Shown here: one piece after another, positions 8,879 to 15,000 of the stretch
Layout of the letters: each line of letters starts with the position of its first letter
Position numbering within the stretch: the first letter of the stretch is position 1
NCBI RefSeq assembly: GCF_000499385.1
Contig: NW_013654815.1
Location: forward strand, 1-15,000
Origin: Eimeria necatrix
Lineage: Eukaryota > Apicomplexa > Conoidasida > Eucoccidiorida > Eimeriidae
Length of the DNA: 15,000 nt
Direction: 5' to 3'
The notes under the pieces: model-generated
Database searches by the model: none
What the model was told of the DNA's origin: nothing
What the model saw: the letters and a program-made list of their open reading frames with translations, nothing else
Made by a program: the position numbers and the translations under genes

Positions 8879-9071
8879 TGCTGCTGGCTGCTGCCTTTCT
8901 CGGGGCCCCCGGGCCTTCGCCTTCTGGGGCCCAGAGGGGCCCCAGGAGGCCTCAAGGAGCCCCAGAAGGCCCCAGGGGGGCCCCTCTGGGGCCCCAGAGG
9001 GGCCCCAAGGGGCCCCAAGGGGCCCCCAGCTGGCCACCCTTCTTAGTCCAGCGCCTGCTGCAGTGTAGGCA
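8624..9071. repeat. 224-bp perfect tandem duplication
   Basis: Copy 1 is about 8624-8847 and copy 2 about 8848-9071, period 224. Each copy has a CTG run with a single TTG interruption, GGCTGCTGCCTTTCTCGG, a GGGGCCCC palindromic block, and the tail TTAGTCCAGCGCCTGCTGCA followed by GTGTAGGCA. I found no difference between the copies by eye, pointing to a recent event or an assembly duplication. Confidence 0.9.
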
Positions 9072-9130
9072 GTTTAGGCCCCACATTTGGCAGCCCCGCA
9101 CTCAATAAGAACAGTCCCCAGCGTCCTCTA

Positions 9131-9422
9131 CATGCATGCATGCATGCATGTGAGCATGCATGCAAGCATGAGTGCTTGTATGCATGCATGCATGCATGCA
9201 TGCATGCGAGCATGCGAGCATGCATGCTTGTATGCATGCTTGTATGCATGCATGCATATAAGCATGCATGCTTTCATGCATGCTCACATGCATGCACAAA
9301 TAGAAATCCGCATGCATGCATGCATGCACGCACGTGCAGGCATGCATGCATGCATGCATGCATGCATGCATGCATGCATGCACGCACATGCAGGCATGCA
9401 TGCATGCATGCATGCATGCATG
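9131..9422. repeat. ATGC array, intergenic
   Basis: Repeats of ATGC with local variants such as ATGCTTGT and GCACGCAC. It creates Met-His-Ala-Cys open frames on both strands, which are not genes. Confidence 0.95.
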
Positions 9423-9675
9423 TGCGTCTTTGGCTGCTGGGCCCGTATGGCTTCTGTTGATGGCTTGGGTGGGGCTGACTCCTCTGTGTGCAGCAAGTTG
9501 CTGCAGCAACTTGCTGCAGCAACTTGCTGCTGCTGCTAGTTCCCAGCTGGCTAGTTTTTTATCTTTTTATCTTTTTTTTGTCTTTTTCTGCTTCTTTTTG
9601 CTTCTTTTTTGTTTCTTTTTTGTTTGTTTTTGTTCATTTTTATTTCTTTTTGTCTCTTTTTGCTTCTTTTTGTGT

Positions 9676-9997
9676 CTAAACTCGCAAATCGTCGGAGGCG
9701 CCGTGAGAGCCAAAGAGCCGCCGAATTTTTGCATCAACTTTTCTCGAGTTTAAAATTTTAGCAGCAAAAAAATTCGCAAGTACATTTAAGTAGGTCAGCG
9801 CCAGCAGCTCCACCTGCGCCACACACGCAGCGACGCAGCAGCAGCAGCAGCTGCTGCAGCAGCAGCAAGCCGCGCCCTGCAGAAACAGCAGCAACAGCAG
9901 CAACAGCAACAGCAGCAGCAGCAGCAGCCCGCGCCTTGCAGCTGCGCGTGCCTCCGCCGCACGCTGCCGCTGCTGCCCCCGCCCCCCCTCCCCTCCC

Positions 9998-10036
<39 letters not shown>

Positions 10037-10282
10037 CCTTCCAGCGGGGGGGAAAGAGCGTGTGCCCCTGGGGGTGGTAGAGAGGCATGCAGCCAGCAGC
10101 CCGCGAGGCCCAAACAGGCAGAGGCAGGCTGAGGGCCCTCGAGAGTTCGTCAGTGCAGTTTATGCGGTAAAGGCAGCCCACGGAGTTGGGGGGCAGCAGC
10201 ACCAGCCCCAGCAGCAGCGCATGCAGCCCCAAACAAACCCTGCGGCGCATGCACACGCCTCCACAACGCTGCGCGCTGGCCA

Positions 10283-10322
<40 letters not shown>

Positions 10323-10624
10323 CTGCTGCTGGTGCTGCTGCTGGTGCTGTTGCTGGCTGCTGGGGACGCCGCAGCGTGGGCGCCATAGGGACGCCCGAAG
10401 CCGCACAAGCTGCCAGCAGCAGCAGCAGCAGCAGCTGCTGCTGCTGCTGCAGCAGCAGCAGCAGCAGCGCGGGGAGGACCCACGTGATGAGGGGCCAGTT
10501 GCTGCAGAGCCGCTTTCTGTGAGTGCCTCCCAAAGAGAAAACCATTCCCGCATTCACCAGCTGAGCTGTCAGCCAAATTGAAAGACTCGCGGCCTCGTAG
10601 TTGTCGCTCCTGAAGCAGCAACAG

Positions 10625-10661
<37 letters not shown>

Positions 10662-11208
10662 GGCAGTGTGGGGCTCCGATGCCTTCTTTCTTAGTGTCGG
10701 CGAAGCCCTCTAAACAGTAGTCGAAAGCTGATGCAGCAGCAGCAGCTGCTGCTACTGCTGCTGCTGCTGCTGCTGTTCGTTTTGTGGCCTTCTCGCCCTC
10801 TGCCTGGGCCTTTCGCAGCAGCGCCCTTGGAGGGGGCCCAGAAGCAGCAGCAGCAGCAGCGAGAGCCGGGCGACAGCAGCAGCAGCAGCAGCAGCAGCAG
10901 GTAGCAACTCACCGCATCCACCATGCTTGCCGTGGCAGCTGCTGCAGGTAGGCTAAGTCCACGCCCAGGCCTGCACGCAGCAGCAGCAGCAGCAGCAGCA
11001 GCAGAGGTCGCAGCAGCCGCCACAGCTGCAGATCTAGCCGCAGCAGCAGCAGCAACAGCTGCTGCAGCTAAAAAGCGGCACAGCGGTAAATTTCAGGCTG
11101 AGGAGCTGCCCTTGACGGCAGCCCCAGCTGCTGCTGCTGCTGCAGCTGCTGCTGCCGTTCACGTTGATGCATTCAACACGAAAAGCAGCAGCAACTGCAA
11201 TGTAGCGC

Positions 11209-11259
<51 letters not shown>

Positions 11260-11398
11260 GACCCATTTGGAGCAGCCTGACGTAGAGGGTGACCAAGAAA
11301 AAGGCATCGATGGCCAACATGAGACACAAAGAAGTGATAGTTGTGGGGCCCAGCAGACTAGAAGTGGGAGACCGCACCCTTAAGTAGGCCTTGGGCCT

Positions 11399-11455
<57 letters not shown>

Positions 11456-11575
11456 GCAGCATTAGCAGCCACACGATGCTCTGCGCCGCAGCTTCGCTGC
11501 CGCGGCAGGCGCACCGTCAGCCGCCGCTCGGCGCCCAGGCCCGCTGCAGCAGCAGAAGAGCTGCAGGCAGCGCCC

Positions 11576-11620
<45 letters not shown>

Positions 11621-11821
11621 CGGGGCTGACCGGGCCAAAACCATGAGGTTGCTGATGCCCAGCAAAACGCCCACGTCGACTGTGAGGTAAAGGGCCTGAC
11701 TCATGCATGCGCCTCCAGCAGCAACCAGCAGCACAACTTTGGCCAGCGACAGCAGCAAACCGTACAGCACCATGAACTTGTAAGCAGCAAGAGAGGTGGC
11801 CAGGCTGCAGCGGCCTTCCCT

Positions 11822-11858
<37 letters not shown>

Positions 11859-12139
11859 GCAGCAGCAGCTTAGCTGCGCAGCAGGGCGCTTTCTGTGTCC
11901 AGCTGCGCTGCTGCTGCTGCGCTGCTTCTGCGTCTACCCTGGCTGCTTCTGCTGCTGCTTCTCTCCTCTGCCTGCAGCAGCAGCAGCCACCACTCCTGCG
12001 GCAGCAGCAGCAGCAGCAGGGGCCCCCCGGGGGGCCCCCGGACCCAAAGGAAACAGCAACAGCCGCACTTTAGGAGACTGATGACAGCTGAGGGCCTCAT
12101 GGAAGTTGAAGTGAATGGCGCAGCGATAGAAGCAGCCGA
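9676..12139 (-). CDS. P5B ATPase exons for the C-terminal membrane domain (six spans) and tail
   Basis: Exon 12139-12069 reads SAASIAAPFTSTSMRPSAVI. Exon 11819-11631 reads EGRCSLATSLAAYKFMVLYG and two spans, KFMVLYGLLLSLAKVVLLVA and ALYLTVDVGVLLGISNLMVL. Exon 11396-11263 carries RSPTSSLLGP and the span ITSLCLMLAIDAFFLVTLYV. Exon 10970-10913 reads LGVDLAYLQQLPRQAWWM. Exon 10609-10484 reads SDNYEAASLSIWLTAQLVNA. Exon 10239-10038 has the span VCLGLHALLLGLVLLPP, then CLYRINCTDELSRAL and TLFPPRWK. Exon 9813-9676 has the last span ELLALTYLNVLANFFAAKI, a basic tail and TAG. Spacing of NYE, the loop after it, and the last span agrees with ATP13A2-type C-termini, and every splice phase matches. Confidence 0.82.
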
Positions 12140-12320
12140 CTGAACACAAAGCAGCAGCAGCAGCAGCAAGAGCAGCATCAGCAGTGGCAGCAGCAACAGC
12201 AGCATCAGCGGCAGCAGCAACAGCAGCAGCAACAGCGGCAGCAGCAACAGCAGCAGCAGCATCAGCCGCGGCAGCAACAGCAGCAACTGCAGCAGCAACA
12301 ACGGCAGCAGCAGCAGCAGT

Positions 12321-12372
<52 letters not shown>

Positions 12373-12517
12373 ACAGCAGCAGCAGCCGCACGCGAGAGAG
12401 GGCGAGGCCAACGTGGGCAGTGCGGAGGGCCGCAGAGTCGTTGGCGCCGTCGCCGCACATCAGCACGAAGTGACCAGTGGTCATCAGCGAGTGGACCACT
12501 CGGCTTTTGCCCTGCAG

Positions 12518-12574
<57 letters not shown>

Positions 12575-12966
12575 CAGCCCCTTTCCAGCCACAACAAACC
12601 CCAAACCCTAAACCCTAAACCCTAGACCCTAAACCCTAAGTCCTGGCACGCTCGGAGAAGGCTGACGCACGTGAACCCTAAAACTCCACACCCAGCACTC
12701 AGCGGCCAACCGTAAACCCTAAACCCTAAACCCTAAACCCTAAACCCTAAACCCTAGGCAGACCTTCGGAGTTGTCCTGGCGAAAATGCGAATGCGCATT
12801 AAAAGCGCATCCAGCACAGAGTCCCCTTCATTTGCTGCTGCTGCTGCTGCTGCTTCCTTGGAGTTTTGCTGCTGCTCTTTGCAGCAGCTTTTGCGAGGCA
12901 CCAAGGGGGCCCCCTCAGCCTCGGTCTCTGCCTCTTCCTGCTGCTCCTGCTGCTCCTCCGTACTCA

Positions 12967-13007
<41 letters not shown>

Positions 13008-13517
13008 AGTGGAAGCAGCGGCTGACTCCTCAGAATGTCGAATGTCTCCTCCGTCACCGCCAGCTCCGGCCACCGCTGCAGCGCAGCAGCGCAGCAAACC
13101 CTTGCGCCTAGCGGCCTAAACCCTAAACCCTAAACCCTAAACCCTAAACCCTAAACCCTAGACCCTAATTCGCGGCAAGTCTGCGAACAGCGCTGCGCTG
13201 CTGCAGGGCCTAAACCCTGAAGCTAAAGGGATGCAGCACGCGAGTCGTCCGGCGTTGCTGCTGCAGCCCCTAAAGCCCAAACCCTAAACCCTAAACCCTA
13301 AACCCTAAACCCTAAACCCTAGCTGACCTCCGGGCACTCCAAAACCTCCTCCTGCGGCACTTCTCGCCCCGACAGCAGCTCTTTCCAAACCACTTCCTGC
13401 TGCTGCCCCTCGGGGGCCCTTTGCCCCAGCAGCAGCAAAGGGGGCCCCCGGGGGCCCCCCCCCAACTCCGCCTCCAGCCAGCTGCCCGGGGCCCCACACG
13501 AGGCCGGGGACACGTCG

Positions 13518-13548
<31 letters not shown>

Positions 13549-13956
13549 CGCCTCCTGCTGCTGCTGCTGCTGCTGCTGCGCCTCCTGCTGCTGCTGCTGC
13601 TGCTGCAGGGTCGTGGGGCGCGGGAGCGAGCATGCCGCAGCGGAGAGCAACAGCAGCAGCAGTGAAGATGGAGTCTCCCGTGATAATAACGGGGCGGACT
13701 TTTCCTTTTTTTAAAAGACTTATTGTCTCTTTTGCATCAGCTCGAAGTTCATTCGACAGCAGCACGAGACCCAGCAGCTGCATGCTGCTTTCCACGCGTT
13801 CCCGCGGCAGCTGCGCAGCAGCAGCCTCTTTTGCATCAGCTCGAAGTTCATTCGACAGCAGCACGAGACCCAGCAGCTGCATGCTGCTTTCCACGCGTTC
13901 CCGCGGCAGCTGCGCAGCAGCAGCACTCGCGCTGCAGCTGCTGCACAGCGCCCGCC

Positions 13957-14003
<47 letters not shown>

Positions 14004-14111
14004 GTCGCCCCTCCTGCTTCCTGCTGCTGCTGCTGCTCAGTCGTCCCCCCATCTCCTCCCTGCTGCTGCTGCGGCGGCAGCAGAGCCTCCTCCCCGTCTC
14101 CCCCCTGCTCC

Positions 14112-14150
<39 letters not shown>

Positions 14151-15000
14151 GGGTCTGCGGGCAGCTGCATGCACTTCCACGCAAGAGCCAACACATAGGC
14201 CCCCTCAGCAGCAAGACTGTCATGAGTTTCTCTGCAGCCAGGAGGCAGCGGGGAGGAGCAGATTTCTGCAATGGCATCTAAGCTGCCCTTGCAAAGGCAA
14301 AGAAGGGCTTCTTGGGGCCCCTCGGGGGCCCCCAGGGGCCCCCCGGGGGCCCCCGGGGGGCCCCCGCGGGGCCCCCAGGGGCCCCCAGGCACCAGCGAAG
14401 ACCAGGTCTCGGGAGACAGCCGCAAAACGCAGCTCTGGCGCTTCAGACGAAAGTCAAAAGGAAAGGCCCGCAGAGACTCGAGGCCCCCTGCACTCCCACA
14501 GCCACAAGCAGCGCAGCCACTGAAGATGGCTAGCTAGCTAGCTAGCTAGCTAGCTGGGTGGCTAGCTAGCCAGCTGGCTAGCTTGCTGGGTGGCTAGCTA
14601 TGTGGCTAGCTATCTGGCTAGCTGGTTGGCTAGCTGGCGAGGCGCCCGGCGGGCCGCGTCAGCTGTTCAGCCAGCTAGCGAGGGCGCGGGCAGCTAGCTG
14701 CAAAGGCCACTAGCTATCTGGCGTGCAGCTAGCTAGCTAGCTAGCTAGCTAGCTAGCTAGCTAGCTAGTGCGCTAGCCAGCTAGCTGGCCAGCTAGTTAG
14801 CTGGCTAGCCAGCTGACTGGCTAGTTAGCTAGCTAGCCGTTACAGGAAGCGTTGCTGCGAGCCTAGGCTGCCTCCAAACTGACCAGCAGCAACAGCAGCT
14901 TGCGCGTCTGCTGCTCTGCATGCAGCAGCAACTGCTGCCAGCCTTTCTGCTGCTGCAGCATCCACCAGCAGCCGCCGCCTGCGGGTCTCTTCTTCGTTTC
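9676..15000 (-). CDS. P5B-type cation/polyamine-transporting P-type ATPase (ATP13A2-like), C-terminal half, 5' partial
   Basis: Split gene on the minus strand; its start lies beyond 15000. Exons in transcript order: >15000-14884 (tentative), 14487-13328, 13075-12968, 12871-12764, 12511-12392, 12139-12069, 11819-11631, 11396-11263, 10970-10913, 10609-10484, 10239-10038, 9813-9676. All junctions listed keep phase with GT..AG ends. P5B ATPases are membrane pumps of endo-lysosomal compartments; some family members export polyamines. The subtype call rests on MCGDGANDSAALR rather than the P5A form, and on the following SIAAPFTS. The phosphorylated DKTGT motif would lie upstream, outside the window. 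PolyGln, polyAla and Gly/Pro inserts interrupt conserved blocks. Substrate and compartment are inferred from the family only. Confidence 0.88.
9814..12068 (-). repeat. CAG (sense CTG) arrays in introns of the ATPase gene
   Basis: Plus-strand CAG runs, i.e. CTG on the ATPase sense strand, lie in the introns at 9814-10037, 10610-10912, 10971-11262, 11397-11630 and 11820-12068. The longest are at about 11211-11256, 11400-11453 and 11580-11619. The intron 10240-10483 is an exception, with runs in both orientations (10284-10340 CTG; 10410-10468 a CAG/CTG/CAG inverted arrangement). Confidence 0.85.
12140..12391 (-). repeat. CAG/CAACAG array filling an intron
   Basis: A 252-base intron between the GDGAND exon and the SIAAPFTS exon, made of CAG with CAA, GCGG and CAT interruptions on the plus strand, i.e. 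CTG/TTG on the sense strand. Confidence 0.85.
12392..13075 (-). CDS. P5B ATPase exons carrying the GDGAND motif
   Basis: Exon 13075-12968 reads RWPELAVTEETFDILRSQPL, then Leu-Pro-Leu and polyGln up to a perfect donor CAG|GTGAGT. Exon 12871-12764 ends in DSVLDALLMRIRIFARTTPK. Exon 12511-12392 reads GKSRVVHSLMTTGHFVLMCG then DGANDSAALRTAHVGLALSR, with the Mg-binding GDGAND box at 12437-12454. The order LAVT..., IFARTTPK..., GDGAND matches the second half of the P domain. The 96-base intron 12872-12967 is free of stops and a multiple of three, so retention would add 32 acidic/Gln-rich residues in frame. The acceptor of the middle exon could also lie three bases downstream. Confidence 0.82.
12512..12763 (-). 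repeat. Intron with CTG (sense) run and two telomere-like arrays
   Basis: Plus-strand CAG at about 12521-12571, CCCTAAA at about 12603-12639 and again at about 12716-12756. On the sense strand this is TTTAGGG, TTTAGGG, CTG and then the acceptor. Confidence 0.85.
13076..13327 (-). repeat. Intron with two telomere-like arrays
   Basis: CCCTAAA copies on the plus strand at about 13115-13168 and 13276-13321, TTTAGGG in the sense of the ATPase gene, with a CCCTAGA variant. The rest is short mixed sequence. Confidence 0.85.
13328..14487 (-). CDS. P5B ATPase exon: end of N domain and start of P domain, with inserts and a 99-bp duplication
   Basis: A 1160-base open exon, entered after GTGCAG at 14488-14493 and left at GAG before GTCAGC at 13327. 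In order it encodes FPFDFRLKRQSCVLRLS (the conserved N-domain strand, compare FPFSSALQRMSVV in relatives), a Gly/Pro/Ala insert from GGGGCCCC, LLCLCKGSLDAIAEI with the KGS nucleotide-binding motif at 14282-14290, AEGAYVLALAWKCMQLP, polyGln runs, the block ERVESSMQLLGLVLLSNELR twice, then KVRPVIITGDSIFTAAAVAL with TGD at about 13673-13681, then polyAla, then VVWKELLSGREVPQEEV. The CAG repeat is read as Gln in some runs and Ala in others. The inserts make this region much longer than in typical relatives. Confidence 0.8.
13727..13924. repeat. 99-bp in-frame tandem duplication in the ATPase exon
   Basis: Copies at 13727-13825 and 13826-13924 appear identical. Each encodes 33 residues including ERVESSMQLLGLVLLSNELR. 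Both copies end in a short GCAGCAGCAGC stretch, a plausible site for slippage or unequal exchange. The reading frame is kept. Confidence 0.92.
14488..14883 (-). repeat. GCTA array in the first visible ATPase intron
   Basis: GCTA-based repeat at about 14527-14840 with GGTGGCTAGC and CTGGCTAG variants, similar in kind to those in the hydrolase introns at 6448 and 7438. Confidence 0.8.
14884..15000 (-). CDS. Tentative upstream exon of the P5B ATPase
   Basis: On the minus strand a frame ending at the donor GTCAGT (14883-14878) reads EEETRRRRLLVDAAAAERLA then AVAAACRAADAQAAV. Its last single base G plus GG at 14487-14486 makes a Gly codon, so phase fits the next exon. The composition is Ala-rich because of CAG-like triplets, and no conserved ATPase block is recognisable, so it may be an insert or not coding at all. 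The intervening intron 14488-14883 is mostly GCTA repeat. Confidence 0.35.

Larger units (their letters stand above)
8147..9675. other. Intergenic region between the two convergent stop codons
   Basis: No convincing gene. Content from left to right: GGGGCCCC-type palindromic field (about 8164-8470), a short mixed stretch (8471-8617), a 224-bp tandem duplication (8624-9071), a short unique stretch (9072-9130), an ATGC field (9131-9422), a short unique stretch with three TTGCTGCAGCAA-like palindromic units (about 9490-9535), and a T-rich tract (about 9551-9675). In the sense of the ATPase gene the T-rich tract is A/G-rich sequence right after the stop codon, so it may lie in its 3' untranslated region. 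Open frames here translate repeats only. Confidence 0.7.

Noticed and set aside
8432..9046. Open frames in the duplicated intergenic segment
   Set aside because: They consist of polyLeu, polyCys and Gly/Pro repeats from CTG and GGGGCCCC and lack any unique coding-like stretch.
11397..11630. Candidate extra ATPase exon between the LMVLA and RSPTSSLL exons
   Set aside because: Direct splicing from 11631 to 11396 restores an Arg codon and matches the family spacing; the sequence between is CTG-rich and has no conserved block.
13115..13321. A chromosome end, suggested by telomere-like repeats
   Set aside because: The arrays are short, internal, separated by unique exons, and occur at seven or more places. 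Interstitial TTTAGGG is known from repeat-rich Eimeria chromosome segments.
1..15000. tRNA, rRNA or other structured RNA genes
   Set aside because: No cloverleaf-like or rRNA-like unique sequence was noticed by eye; the palindromes present are simple repeats.

Overview
The window looks like chromosomal DNA of a coccidian apicomplexan, most likely an Eimeria species. The evidence is the combination of dense CAG/CTG triplets inside and between exons, interstitial TTTAGGG telomere-like arrays, GGGGCCCC, ATGC and GCTA simple repeats, and intron-rich genes whose proteins carry homopolymer runs. No phage, plasmid, CRISPR, rRNA or tRNA signature was seen. Almost all long open frames are translations of repeats; the real coding sequence is short unique islands joined by splicing.

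Two convergent split genes account for nearly all unique sequence. On the plus strand, from before base 1 to a TAA at 8144-8146, lies a gene for a protein with an N-terminal MORN-like segment and a C-terminal alpha/beta-hydrolase of the DUF900 type. I reconstructed about 17 exons; most junctions keep codon phase and have GT..AG ends. The stretch 2963-3514 is the weak part, where the frame cannot be closed cleanly. On the minus strand, from beyond 15000 down to a TAG at 9678-9676, lies the C-terminal half of a P5B-type P-type ATPase (ATP13A2-like). About 12 exons cover part of the nucleotide-binding domain, the TGD and GDGAND motifs of the P domain, and six C-terminal membrane spans. The two genes are tail to tail and nothing suggests they share a pathway.

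The 1.5 kb between the stop codons (8147-9675) has no convincing gene. It holds a GGGGCCCC field, a 224-bp perfect tandem duplication, an ATGC field and a T-rich tract.

The most interesting layer is how the repeats are organised. Repeats that have a direction follow transcription: relative to each gene's sense strand, introns mostly carry CTG and TTTAGGG, and exons mostly carry CAG. The pattern inverts on the other strand with the gene. Several (CTG)n runs end directly in the CAG of a 3' splice site. The self-complementary repeats (GGGGCCCC, ATGC, GCTA) fill other introns, often one class per intron. An in-frame 99-bp duplication inside the ATPase P domain is the clearest gene-level oddity.
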